Part shown: positions 50,598-58,307 of the stretch, one piece after another
Layout: each line of letters begins with the position of its first letter
Numbering within the stretch: the stretch's first letter is position 1
DNA from: DATBLE01 sp046732255
Lineage (GTDB): Bacteria; Actinomycetota; Thermoleophilia; Gaiellales; Gaiellaceae
DNA: 64,000 nt
Direction of reading: 5' to 3'
Assembly: GCA_046732255.1 (NCBI GenBank)
Contig: JBKPMR010000017.1
Location: 95,626 to 159,625 of the forward strand
Position numbers and translations under genes: made by a program
The notes under the pieces: model-generated
The model's database searches: none
Told to the model about the DNA's origin: nothing
The model's input: only the letters and a program-made list of their open reading frames with translations

Positions 50598-50933
50598 TTG
50601 GCCTCGCGACCCGAACTGAGCGGCGTGGGCGTACGTCTCGCCAGCTTTGGGCTACTCGCAGACGCTGTCTCGACGATCCAGGACTTCGTCGTCGTGTTCG
50701 TCGGCGTCTACACGCTCGTGATCCTGGCCTACGTGCTGGCGTCGCTCGTTCGCCTGCCCTACTCGTTCAACCCGATCCTGCGGTTCCTCTACGACGTCTG
50801 CGAGCCGTACCTGCGGCTCTTCCGGCGGTTCCTGCCGCCCCTCGGCCCGTTCGACCTGTCGCCGATCGTCGCCGTGCTGGTGCTGATCGGGGTCGAGCAG
50901 ATCGTCGTCCGGCTGCTGGACCAGCTGCACTGA
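50598..50933 (+). CDS. yggT: YggT family membrane protein
   Basis: Up to 111 residues. Two hydrophobic helices (IQDFVVVFVGVYTLVILAYVLASL and LSPIVAVLVLIGVEQIVV) flank the conserved YDVCEPYLRLFRRFLPPLGPFD loop of the YggT family, a standard neighbour of sepF whose role may concern osmotic or division functions. The TTG at 50598 has AGGAGG directly before it with no spacer; GTG 50625 is an alternative start nine codons later. Leader codons before the first helix are not conserved, so the start is uncertain. Confidence 0.88.
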   Translation: MASRPELSGVGVRLASFGLLADAVSTIQDFVVVFVGVYTLVILAYVLASLVRLPYSFNPILRFLYDVCEPYLRLFRRFLPPLGPFDLSPIVAVLVLIGVEQIVVRLLDQLH

Positions 50934-50947
50934 CCAGGGAGGAGAGA

Positions 50948-51388
50948 ATGTCCTACACACCTGTCGAGATCCGCCACGTGAAGCTCAGACGTGGGCTGCT
51001 CGGCTACCGCCGGGGAGCCGTCGACCGGCTGCTCGAAGACGTCAGCAACAGCTTCGAAGACGTCTGGCGCGAGCGGGCGGACCACGTCGACCGCGTCGAG
51101 CTGCTCGAGGGCGAGCTCACGCGCTACCGCGAGCTCGAGGCGCTGCTGCGCACGACCCTCGTCTCGGCGGAGCGATCGGCGATCGAGCTCCGCGAACAGG
51201 CGAAGCGCGAGGCAGAGACGATCGTCGGCGAAGCTCACGCCGCCGCACGCACGATCACCAGGGAGGCCAGGACGGAGTGCGAGCGGCTTGCGCTCGAGTC
51301 GCGGCGGATCCGCGTCTTGCTCAACGCGGCCCTGGACGCACTCGACGAGGCGGAAGAGGCGGACAAACCGGAGACTCAGGCGGCCTAG
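50948..51388 (+). CDS. DivIVA-domain coiled-coil protein
   Basis: 146 residues. The N-terminal DivIVA-type membrane-curvature segment reads VEIRHVKLRRGLLGYRRGAVDRLLEDV, where the usual DIxNKxFxxxxxGYdxdEVDxFLD pattern is recognisable, followed by a continuous coiled coil (about residues 40-140) and an acidic tail. It is much shorter than Wag31/DivIVA, so it may be a DivIVA-domain paralogue rather than the polar organiser itself. The ATG has a good ribosome site, GGAGGAGAGA. It follows yggT, the standard place for divIVA. Confidence 0.85.
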   Translation: MSYTPVEIRHVKLRRGLLGYRRGAVDRLLEDVSNSFEDVWRERADHVDRVELLEGELTRYRELEALLRTTLVSAERSAIELREQAKREAETIVGEAHAAARTITREARTECERLALESRRIRVLLNAALDALDEAEEADKPETQAA

Positions 51389-51411
51389 AGGGCCGACCTA
51401 TACTTGGCGGG

Positions 51412-51687
51412 ATGCCGGAGCCGACCACACGCCTCCGTCTCCGCGTCTCGCCGGGTGCCGCCCGCACCGAGCTCGTCGGCCGGCACGGGTCGGCCTGGAA
51501 GGTGCGGGTGAGCGCCGCTCCCGAGCGCGGACGCGCGAACGACGCGGTCCTCGGCCTGCTGGCGAGCCGCCTGCGCGTCCCCCGTGCATCGCTCTCGGTG
51601 GTCTCGGGCCAGACGGGACGCGACAAGGTGGTCGAGCTTCGTGGTCTCGACGCCGCCGAGGCCGAGCAGAGGCTGGAGAAGCCGTGA
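51412..51687 (+). CDS. DUF167 family protein
   Basis: 91 residues. The DUF167/YggU pattern is clear: LRLRVSPGAARTELVG, WKVRVSAAPERGRANDAVLGLLA, and LSVVSGQTGRDKVVELRGL. Function unknown; it usually lies next to yggT. TATACT at 51399-51404 ends seven bases before the ATG. The stop overlaps the start of the DksA-like gene (GTGA). Confidence 0.9.
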   Translation: MPEPTTRLRLRVSPGAARTELVGRHGSAWKVRVSAAPERGRANDAVLGLLASRLRVPRASLSVVSGQTGRDKVVELRGLDAAEAEQRLEKP

Positions 51688-52052
51688 GCGTGATCGACAC
51701 CGAGCACTTCCGGGCCCGCCTGCTCGACGAGCGCAAGCGCGTCGTCGACGCGATCGACAACATCCACTCCGAGAATCCGGGCTCGCTCGGGGACGAGACC
51801 GAGGAGCCGATGTTCCAGGACAACCACCTCGGCGACATCGCCACGGCCACCTTCGACCGCGAGATGGCGAGCACGCTCGAGGACAACTCCACGCACGTGC
51901 TGGGCGAGATCGACGCCGCGCTCGCGCGGATCGACGCCGGCACCTTCGGGACGTGCCAGGCCTGCGGCGGCCCGATCGGCGACGAGCGCCTGGACGCCCT
52001 GCCGTGGGCAACGCTCTGCATCGAGGACAAGAGAAGGCAGGAACGCGGCTGA
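51684..52052 (+). CDS. TraR/DksA-family zinc finger protein with degenerate fourth ligand
   Basis: 122 residues. An N-terminal coiled coil (EHFRARLLDERKRVVDAIDNI, and ATATFDREMASTLEDNSTHVLGEIDAALARI) precedes a TraR/DksA finger: CQACGGPIGDERLDALPWATLCIED. The usual C-x2-C ... C-x2-C pattern has its last Cys replaced by Asp. Such proteins may touch the secondary channel of RNA polymerase, but no acidic tip like that of DksA is obvious. The gene lies immediately upstream of lspA, a frequent arrangement in gram-positive bacteria. Confidence 0.82.
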   Translation: MSVIDTEHFRARLLDERKRVVDAIDNIHSENPGSLGDETEEPMFQDNHLGDIATATFDREMASTLEDNSTHVLGEIDAALARIDAGTFGTCQACGGPIGDERLDALPWATLCIEDKRRQERG

Positions 52053-52630
52053 TCGAGCCCGCCCGTAAGCAGGAGTTCCGCCCGGGGTCTCGTTCGGACG
52101 GCCTGGCGCCGATCTCGGTCGCCGCGCGCTCACTGGCCGCGCGTCCGAGGCACTGGGCTGCGCTCGGGGCGATCGCCGGTGCCGCGATCGTCGCCGACCA
52201 GCTGACGAAGCACATCGTCGCGTCGAAGCTCTGGCTGGACGAGAACGTCGAGGTGCTGGGGCCGTTCTCGATCCACCACGTCCAGAACTCGGGGATCGCG
52301 TTCGGGCTCTTCGCCGAGGCGACCGGCCTGGTGATCGTCCTCACCCTCGTCGCGATCGGCTGGATGATCGTCTACTTCTCCCGTTCGGGTGCCCGGCACC
52401 CGCTCCTGCCGGTCGCAGTGGGACTGCTGATCGGCGGCAGCGTCTCGAACCTCGCTGACCGGATCCGCCTCGGCCACGTGACGGACTTCCTCGACCTGCG
52501 GTACTGGCCGGCGTTCAACCTCGCCGACAGCTTCATCGTGATCGGGGTCGCGATTCTCCTCGGCGCGCTCGTCTCGGCCGATCGCGCCCCGCGGCGGCCG
52601 CGTGGCCTCGACCCGGCACGCCGTCCCTGA
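52049..52630 (+). CDS. lspA: lipoprotein signal peptidase (signal peptidase II)
   Basis: About 193 residues. It removes the signal peptide of prolipoproteins in the membrane. Four helices; the catalytic Asp pair is in GGSVSNLADRIRLGHVTDFLD and WPAFNLADSFIVIGV, and ADQLTKHIV and NSGIAFGLF are the other conserved blocks. No ATG, GTG or TTG lies near the expected N-terminus: the first in-frame GTG (52004) would overlap the DksA-like gene by 49 bases, while CTG 52049 overlaps its TGA as CTGA, with AGGCAGG upstream. I favour CTG but cannot prove it. A conserved DUF167-DksA-LspA-RluD order supports the call. Confidence 0.9.
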   Translation: MIEPARKQEFRPGSRSDGLAPISVAARSLAARPRHWAALGAIAGAAIVADQLTKHIVASKLWLDENVEVLGPFSIHHVQNSGIAFGLFAEATGLVIVLTLVAIGWMIVYFSRSGARHPLLPVAVGLLIGGSVSNLADRIRLGHVTDFLDLRYWPAFNLADSFIVIGVAILLGALVSADRAPRRPRGLDPARRP

Positions 52631-53498
52631 GTCCGCAGCGGGCGAGCGGCTCGACCGCTTCGTCGCCTCCCTGCCGGGCGTCGGCTCGCGCGCGGCTGCC
52701 GAGCGGCTCCTGGCGAACGGGTCGGTGCTGGTCGACGGCGCGGTCCGGCCGAAGAGCCACCGGCTCGAGGGCGGGGAAGAGGTCGCCGTCGAGCTCGCCG
52801 CTGCACGGCCGGCCGCCGCTCCCACCCCGACGCCCGAGCTGAGGATCGCCTACGAGGACGAGCACCTGCTCGTCGTCGACAAACCGGCCGGGCTCGTCGT
52901 CCATCCGGCCGCGGGCCATGCTTCCGGAACGCTCGTCCAGGCGCTCGCGGGTCGTAGCGCCGGCGGCGACCCGGAGCGGCCGGGCATCGTCCACCGTCTC
53001 GACCGCGACACCTCCGGCCTGCTCGTCGTCGCGCGGACCGAGCAGTCGTACGAGGCGCTGCGCAAGCTCGTGCGGCGGCACGGCCTCGAGCGCGAGTACC
53101 TGGCGCTCGTGCGCGGCCGCCCGCGCTCCCGAACCGGACGGATCGAGGCGCCGATCGGCCGCGACCGCCGCGACCCGACGCGGCGCTCGCTCGACACGGA
53201 CGCCCCCAAGGACGCGGTCACGCACTTCGAGGTGGTCGAGCTGCTCGACGAGCACGCGCTCCTCCGGGTGCGCCTCGAGACGGGCCGCACGCACCAGATT
53301 CGCGTCCACCTGGCGGCGATCGGACTGCCGGTCGTGGGTGACCCGGTGTACGGAGCACCCGAGCCGGGCCTCCGGCGGCAGTTTCTCCATGCAGCTCGCC
53401 TCGCGTTCACGCACCCGATCACAGGGGAGGCCGTCGAGGTCGCGTCCCCGCTCCCACCCGACCTGGAAGCGGTCCTGGCGCGGACTCCCACCAGCTAG
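52602..53498 (+). CDS. rluD: RluA-family 23S rRNA pseudouridine synthase
   Basis: 298 residues from GTG 52602. N-terminal S4 domain (GERLDRFVASLPGVGSRAAAE, LLANGSVLVDGAV), then the catalytic domain with the Asp nucleophile in IVHRLDRDTSGLLVVART and the RTHQIRVHLAAIGLPVVGD end. The RluD/YlyB type modifies uridines in 23S rRNA helix 69; the exact target here is not determined. The start overlaps the lspA end by 29 bases. Confidence 0.93.
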   Translation: MASTRHAVPESAAGERLDRFVASLPGVGSRAAAERLLANGSVLVDGAVRPKSHRLEGGEEVAVELAAARPAAAPTPTPELRIAYEDEHLLVVDKPAGLVVHPAAGHASGTLVQALAGRSAGGDPERPGIVHRLDRDTSGLLVVARTEQSYEALRKLVRRHGLEREYLALVRGRPRSRTGRIEAPIGRDRRDPTRRSLDTDAPKDAVTHFEVVELLDEHALLRVRLETGRTHQIRVHLAAIGLPVVGDPVYGAPEPGLRRQFLHAARLAFTHPITGEAVEVASPLPPDLEAVLARTPTS

Positions 53499-53518
53499 CA
53501 TGTAACCCCGTCCAAGTC

Positions 53519-53622
53519 CCTCCGACCCGGAGGATTCCCCGGGCGGCGGTGCTCGTTCGCATGCGAGTTCCGTCCGGGCCCCCCGGTGCAACGCTCATCG
53601 AAACCGAAAGGGGAACACACAC
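53519..53622 (+). promoter_or_regulatory. structured leader of rpsB
   Basis: The 124-base gap before rpsB contains a six-pair hairpin CCTCCG/CGGAGG (53519-53533) and a longer stem CCCGGGCGG/CCGTCCGGG (53538-53546 with 53570-53578, one G-T) that encloses an inner CTCG/CGAG helix (53552-53555 with 53564-53567). The ribosome site is AAAGGGGAA before GTG 53623. Unlike many genes in the window, rpsB has a true leader. Many bacteria autoregulate rpsB through a leader bound by S2; whether this is one needs comparison with relatives. Confidence 0.45.
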
Positions 53623-54432
53623 GTGGCTGTCGTCTCCATGCGAGAGCTTCTGGAGGCCGGAGTTCACTTCGGCCATCAGACCCGCCGCTGGAATCCGAAG
53701 ATGCGCCGGTTCATCTTCACCGAGCGCGGCGGGATCTACATCATCGACCTCCAGCAGACCGCGGAGCTGCTCGAGGACGCGTACGCCTTCGTCAAGGAAC
53801 TTGCCGGCCGGGGCGGCTCGGTGCTGTTCGTCGGCACCAAGAAACAGGCACAGGATGCCGTCGAGGAGCAGGCGAGGCGTGTCGGCATGCCGTACGTCAA
53901 CCATCGCTGGCTCGGCGGCCTGCTCACGAACTGGCGCACGATCTCGGACCGGATCGACCGGCTCCACGACCTGCGCCGCCTGCGCGACGACGGCCAGCTC
54001 GAGCTGCTCCCGCCCAAGGAGCGCATCGCGATGCTCGGCGAGCTCGAGAAGCTCGAGGCGAACCTCGGCGGCGTGGCCGACATGAAGCGTCAGCCGGAGG
54101 CGATGTTCGTCCTCGACCTGCGGAAGGAGGCGCTCGCCGTCCGCGAGGGCCGCCGGCTCGGCATGCCGATCATCGCGCTCGTCGACACGAACTGCGACCC
54201 GGACGAGGCCGAGTACGTCATCCCGGGCAACGACGACGCAATCCGCTCGTGCAGCCTGATCACTCGAGTGATCGCGGACGCGATCGCGGAAGGCAAACAG
54301 AAGGTATCCCCGGCAGAGCTGGCTGCCAAAGTCGGGGCGGACGAGACCTCCGCAGAGCTGATCGAAGAGCCAGCTGAAGCTCCGCAGCCGCCGACCGAGG
54401 CGGCTGCGACGGACCAAGAGGCGGCTTCCTGA
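53623..54432 (+). CDS. rpsB: 30S ribosomal protein S2
   Basis: 269 residues. Signature: VVSMRELLEAGVHFGHQTRRW, NPKMRRFIFTERGGIYIIDLQ, PYVNHRWLGGLLTNW and PIIALVDTNCDPD. It has a C-terminal extension of about 35 residues rich in Ala, Glu and Pro, common in actinobacterial S2. GTG start with AAAGGGG upstream. It is followed with a one-base overlap by tsf, the usual order. Confidence 0.97.
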   Translation: MAVVSMRELLEAGVHFGHQTRRWNPKMRRFIFTERGGIYIIDLQQTAELLEDAYAFVKELAGRGGSVLFVGTKKQAQDAVEEQARRVGMPYVNHRWLGGLLTNWRTISDRIDRLHDLRRLRDDGQLELLPPKERIAMLGELEKLEANLGGVADMKRQPEAMFVLDLRKEALAVREGRRLGMPIIALVDTNCDPDEAEYVIPGNDDAIRSCSLITRVIADAIAEGKQKVSPAELAAKVGADETSAELIEEPAEAPQPPTEAAATDQEAAS

Positions 54433-55235
54433 TGGCAAAGATTTCCGCAGCCCTCGTCAAGGAGCTGCGCGACAAGACCGGCGCGCCGATGATGGATTGC
54501 AAGCGCGCGCTCGAGGAGACGAACGGCGACCTCGAGGCGGCCGTCGTCCTCTTGCGTGAGAAGGGGATGGCGAGCGCGGCGAAGCGGGCGGGTCGCGAGA
54601 CGAGCGAGGGCAAGGTCGGCTACCGGCTCGCGGACGACGGCGGTCGCGGCACCCTGGTCGCCGTCGGCTGCGAAACGGAGCCGGTCTCCAACAACGACGA
54701 GTTTCTGGCCTACGCGAAGGACGTTCTCGACGCCGTCGACGCGCGCGGGACCGGCGCCGAAGCCGAGCTGGAAGAAGCACGCGTCCAGCTGGCCGGCAAG
54801 CTCGGCGAGAACATCTCGGTCGTCGGTATCGCGCACTTCGAGCGGGTCGACGGAGGCGTGATCGCTGCGTATGCGCACCCGCCGGCGAACAAGATCGGCG
54901 TGCTCGTCCAGCTCCGCGGCGGCGACGCCGACCTCGGCCGAAAGGTCGCCATGCACCTCGCCGCCTCGCCGTCGACGCAGTGGATCGGACGCGACGACGT
55001 ACCGGCCGAGACGGTCGCCAGCGAGCGCGAGATCTATACGAACTCGGACGAGGTGCAGTCGAAACCGGAGCAGGCGCGTGAGAAGATCGTCGAAGGCATG
55101 CTGAACAAGCGGTTCTTCGCCCAGACGGTCCTCACCGATCAGGAGTGGATCCACGACGGATCCAAGTCGGTCGGTCAGGCGCTCCAGGAGGCGGGAGCCG
55201 AGGTCCTCGAGTTCGAGCGCTTCCAGTTAGGGTGA
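54432..55235 (+). CDS. tsf: elongation factor Ts
   Basis: 267 residues. EF-Ts is the guanine-nucleotide exchange factor for EF-Tu. The N-terminal UBA-like domain is ISAALVKELRDKTGAPMMDCKRAL, followed by NGDLEAAVVLLREKG and the core FTEPVxxNDxF-like ETEPVSNNDEFLAY. The C-terminal half carries IGRDDVPAETVASEREIY. The core dimerisation region and the short coiled coil are in place. The stop overlaps the pyrH start (GTGA). Confidence 0.97.
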   Translation: MAKISAALVKELRDKTGAPMMDCKRALEETNGDLEAAVVLLREKGMASAAKRAGRETSEGKVGYRLADDGGRGTLVAVGCETEPVSNNDEFLAYAKDVLDAVDARGTGAEAELEEARVQLAGKLGENISVVGIAHFERVDGGVIAAYAHPPANKIGVLVQLRGGDADLGRKVAMHLAASPSTQWIGRDDVPAETVASEREIYTNSDEVQSKPEQAREKIVEGMLNKRFFAQTVLTDQEWIHDGSKSVGQALQEAGAEVLEFERFQLG

Positions 55236-56008
55236 GCGTTCGGGCCGAGCCGGGCCCGGCGACGGGCGAAGTAGGGAGAGACGGCCTCAGGCGGGTCCTC
55301 CTGAAGCTCTCCGGCGAAGCGCTGATGGGCGAGCGCGCGTTCGGGATCGACCAGGAGCGGGTCGAGTCCCTCGCGAAGGAGATCGTCTCCGTCCAGGAGG
55401 AAGGGCTCGAGATCGCATTGGTCATCGGGGCCGGCAACTTCGTGCGGGGGATGGAGGCGGCTGCCGCCGGGATGGACCGCGCTACAGCGGACTACGCGGG
55501 CATGCTCGCCACGGTGCTCAACTCGCTGTCGGTGCAGGACGCTCTCGAGCAGAACGGCGCACAGACCAGGGTGCTGTCGGCGATCACCGTCGCCGAGGTC
55601 GCCGAGCCGTACATCCGGCGCCGGGCGATCCGCCACCTGGAGAAGGGCCGCATCGTCATCTTCGCCGCTGGGACCGGCAACCCGTTCTTCACGACAGACA
55701 CCGCCGCCGCGCTCCGCGCGCTCGAGATCGGAGCCGAGGCGATCCTGATGGCGAAGAACCGCGTCCGCGGGGTCTTCGACGGCGACCCCCGCGAAGACCC
55801 GGACGCCGAGTTCCTGCCGGAGCTCACCCATCTCGAGGCGATCGAGCGAGGCCTGAAGGTGATGGACACGACCGCGCTGTCGCTGTGCATGGAAAACGAC
55901 CTGCCGATCCACGTCTTCGAGCTCGCCGACGGCAACATCAGGAGGATCGTCGCGGGCGAGCGTGTAGGAACTCTCATCTCCACCCCCAAACAGGGAGCCG
56001 CCCGATGA
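55232..56008 (+). CDS. pyrH: UMP kinase
   Basis: 258 residues from GTG 55232. Amino-acid-kinase fold: RRVLLKLSGEALMGERAFGID, IALVIGAGNFVRG, DRATADYAGMLATVLNSL, GRIVIFAAGTGNPFFTTDTAAALRA and AKNRVRGVFDGDP. It phosphorylates UMP to UDP with ATP; bacterial UMP kinases respond to GTP and UTP. About 18 residues precede the usual family start (GLRRVLLKLSG), with a small extension. A longer open frame upstream lies inside tsf. The stop overlaps frr (ATGATGA). Confidence 0.96.
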   Translation: MSVRAEPGPATGEVGRDGLRRVLLKLSGEALMGERAFGIDQERVESLAKEIVSVQEEGLEIALVIGAGNFVRGMEAAAAGMDRATADYAGMLATVLNSLSVQDALEQNGAQTRVLSAITVAEVAEPYIRRRAIRHLEKGRIVIFAAGTGNPFFTTDTAAALRALEIGAEAILMAKNRVRGVFDGDPREDPDAEFLPELTHLEAIERGLKVMDTTALSLCMENDLPIHVFELADGNIRRIVAGERVGTLISTPKQGAAR

Positions 56009-56562
56009 TGGACGACCTGATCCAGGACGCCGTCCGCCGCATGGACAAGTCCGTCGAGACGACGCAGCACGAGTTCAACAGCATCCGCACGGGCCGCGCC
56101 TCGGCTGCTCTCCTCGACCACGTCCAGGTCGACTACTACGGGACGGCGACGCCGCTCAACCAGCTCGCGACGATCAACGTTCCGGAGCCGCGGATGCTCA
56201 CCGTCCAGCCGTTCGACCCTAGCTCCCTGAAGACGATCGAGAAGGCGATCATGGAGTCGGACCTCGGTCTGACGCCGTCCAACGACGGGAAGATCATCCG
56301 CCTGCCGATCCCGCAGCTGACCGAGGAACGACGCAAGGATCTGGTGAAGGTCGTCCGGCAGCGCGCCGAGGACGGCCGCGTGGCGGTCCGGAACGTCCGC
56401 CGGGACGTGATGAAGCACCTCGAGGAGCTCGTCCGGAACGGCGAGGTGGGGGACGACGACGAGCGCCGGGCGGAGGAGCGGGTCCAGAAGCTGACCGACG
56501 AGCACGTGCACAAGATCGACGAACTGCTCAAGCGCAAGGAAACAGAGATCCTCGAAGTCTAG
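56005..56562 (+). CDS. frr: ribosome recycling factor
   Basis: 185 residues, the exact family length. MDDLIQDAVRRMDKSVETTQ at the start, FNSIRTGRASAALLDHVQVDYYG, NVPEPRMLTVQPFD, LTEERRKDLVKVVRQRAEDGRVAVRNVRRD and the ELLKRKETEILEV end are conserved. It splits the post-termination ribosome together with EF-G. Translation is coupled to pyrH. Confidence 0.97.
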   Translation: MMDDLIQDAVRRMDKSVETTQHEFNSIRTGRASAALLDHVQVDYYGTATPLNQLATINVPEPRMLTVQPFDPSSLKTIEKAIMESDLGLTPSNDGKIIRLPIPQLTEERRKDLVKVVRQRAEDGRVAVRNVRRDVMKHLEELVRNGEVGDDDERRAEERVQKLTDEHVHKIDELLKRKETEILEV

Positions 56563-56563
56563 G

Positions 56564-56591
56564 CCGCGAAAATGCTGCGCATTTTCCGCGG
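56564..56591. repeat. CCGCG(G)AAAAT hairpin between frr and uppS
   Basis: CCGCGAAAATGC (56564-56575) and GCATTTTCCGCGG (56579-56591) pair around TGC with one unpaired G. It starts one base after the frr stop. A second member of the same family lies after rseP (60625-60669). It may act as a terminator on either strand. Confidence 0.65.
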
Positions 56592-56608
56592 ATGTGTGTT
56601 GCCGGACT

Positions 56609-57355
56609 ATGAGTCTGCTGACAAGAATCAAGGGTCTCCGCGGCCCTAATCCAGGCGACCCGGATCCTCCGGATGTCGCCAGGGCCGTCGCGATCATCAT
56701 GGACGGCAGCGGCCGCTGGGCGGCGAAGCGCGGCGTCCCGGTCGCGGAGGGGCATCGCGCTGGGTCGCGCGCCCTTCGGCCGGTCGTCGAGACCGCGATC
56801 GACCTCGGGCTCGAGTCCCTCGCCGTCTACGCCTTCTCGACCGAGAACTGGACGCGCTCCGAAGAGGAGGTCCGCGCCCTGATGGACATCTTCGCCGAGA
56901 CGATCGAACGCGAGCTCCCCGACCTCGTCGACCAAGGGGTCCGCGTGCGCTTCATTGGCCGCCAGGACCGCGCGCCGGAGGATCTGCGCCGACGCATGGC
57001 CAAGCTGGAGCGCGAGACCAAGCGAAACGACCGGCTCAGCCTCTGGATTGCGTTCGACTACGGCGGTCGGGCGGAGTTGGTCGAGGCCGCGCGGCGGCTC
57101 GTCGCCGCCGGCGTCGATCCGGAGGACGTCGACGAGAACACGTTCGCCGCCCAGCTGTACGCACCGGCGATGGCGGACCCCGACCTCCTGATCCGCACCT
57201 CAGGCGAGCAGCGGATCTCCAACTTCCTGCTGTGGCAGCTCGCCTACTCAGAGCTCGTCTTCGTGGAGACGCTGTGGCCGGACTTCGGCCCGAAGCACCT
57301 CCGCGACGCACTCGGCGTGTACGCGCGGCGCAAGCGCCGTTTCGGCGGTAGGTAG
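56609..57355 (+). CDS. uppS: isoprenyl transferase (undecaprenyl diphosphate synthase type)
   Basis: 248 residues from ATG 56609. cis-Prenyltransferase signatures: VAIIMDGSGRWAAKRGVP (normally MDGNGRWA; the Asn is Ser here), GHRAGSRALRPVVE, AVYAFSTENWTRSEEEV, and the substrate-binding end LLIRTSGEQRISNFLLWQLAY with ELVFVETLWPDF. It makes the lipid carrier for cell-wall synthesis from farnesyl diphosphate and isopentenyl diphosphate. Sits in the conserved frr-uppS-cdsA-dxr order. An earlier ATG at 56594 would add only five residues. Confidence 0.95.
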   Translation: MSLLTRIKGLRGPNPGDPDPPDVARAVAIIMDGSGRWAAKRGVPVAEGHRAGSRALRPVVETAIDLGLESLAVYAFSTENWTRSEEEVRALMDIFAETIERELPDLVDQGVRVRFIGRQDRAPEDLRRRMAKLERETKRNDRLSLWIAFDYGGRAELVEAARRLVAAGVDPEDVDENTFAAQLYAPAMADPDLLIRTSGEQRISNFLLWQLAYSELVFVETLWPDFGPKHLRDALGVYARRKRRFGGR

Positions 57356-57357
57356 CG

Positions 57358-57375
57358 GGCTTGCTCACGCAAGCC
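57358..57375. terminator. hairpin between uppS and cdsA
   Basis: GGCTTGC (57358-57364) and GCAAGCC (57369-57375) pair perfectly around TCAC, three bases after the uppS stop. There is no T-run. It could attenuate or end transcription, or be another palindromic repeat. Confidence 0.4.
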
Positions 57376-57408
57376 GGCTAGAAGAGACTCCGCAGCCATG
57401 GTCCCGGC

Positions 57409-58212
57409 ATGAGCAACCTGCTCTCCCGCGTCGTGGTCGTCGCGTTCGGGTTGCCGCTCGTCCTCGGGCTGGTCTGGCTCGGTGGCTGGTGGCTGTGCGT
57501 CCTCGCGCTCGTGGTCGGCCTGCTCGCGCTGCACGAGTTCTACGCGATGACCCGCTCGCTGCGCCCGATCGTGATCGCCGGCTACCTCGGGCTCGTCCTG
57601 ACGCTCGTGGCGGCGCAGGAGGGTGGAGCCGTCTGGGTGGTCGGGAGCCTGTTCGCGACCGTCGGCCTCGCGTTCCTGCTCAAGGGCTTCGCGGACACAC
57701 GGCAGTCCGCGACCGTTGCGGTCGGCGGCACCGTGCTCGGCGTGACGTGGATCGGCCTCGGCCTGGTCGCGCTGCTCGCGCTGCGTGCGCTTCCCGACCA
57801 CGGGCGGCTGGCGGCATTCACGGTCCTGATCGCCGTCTGGGCGGGGGACACCTTCGCGTACTTCGTCGGCCGTTTCGTCGGCCGACACAAGCTGGCGCCG
57901 ACGATCTCGCCGGGGAAGACCTGGGAGGGGTTCGTCGGCGGCACGGCGGCGACGATCTTCGCCACCTTCGTCGCCCTGTACCAGGATCGAGACGAATTCC
58001 TCTCGATCGGCCAGGCGCTCTTGCTCGGCGTCGTCCTGGCGGCCGCGGCGCCGCTCGGCGACCTCTTCGAGTCGCTGCTCAAGCGGGACATGGGCGTGAA
58101 GGACAGCGGCCGTCTGCTCGCCGGGCACGGCGGCGTCCTCGACCGGATCGACGCGCAGCTCTTCGCCGCGGTCGCCGCCTCCTACCTCATCCTCGCCTTC
58201 GACAAGGTGTGA
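57409..58212 (+). CDS. cdsA: phosphatidate cytidylyltransferase
   Basis: 267 residues. Membrane enzyme with about seven helices that makes CDP-diacylglycerol from CTP and phosphatidate. The signature end is present: APLGDLFESLLKRDMGVKDSGRLLAGHGGVLDRIDA. GDTFAYFVGRFVGRHKLAP and ISPGKTWEGFVGG match the CDP-binding region. ATG 57409 keeps the family start SNLLSRVVVVAFGLPLVL. Confidence 0.95.
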   Translation: MSNLLSRVVVVAFGLPLVLGLVWLGGWWLCVLALVVGLLALHEFYAMTRSLRPIVIAGYLGLVLTLVAAQEGGAVWVVGSLFATVGLAFLLKGFADTRQSATVAVGGTVLGVTWIGLGLVALLALRALPDHGRLAAFTVLIAVWAGDTFAYFVGRFVGRHKLAPTISPGKTWEGFVGGTAATIFATFVALYQDRDEFLSIGQALLLGVVLAAAAPLGDLFESLLKRDMGVKDSGRLLAGHGGVLDRIDAQLFAAVAASYLILAFDKV

Positions 58213-58307
58213 ACGACGTTCTCAGCCGTCTTTCATGTCCATTCGGAACACTGTCTGCCAGCGCCGCCGGCAGGTGCTCATGAATGGGTCGCGATCATAC
58301 TGTTTCG

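Noticed and set aside
58213..58307. Possible small gene or regulatory RNA between cdsA and dxr
   Set aside because: Only a weak CTGCC/GGCAG hairpin and the dxr -10 region are visible; no coding frame longer than a few codons is supported.
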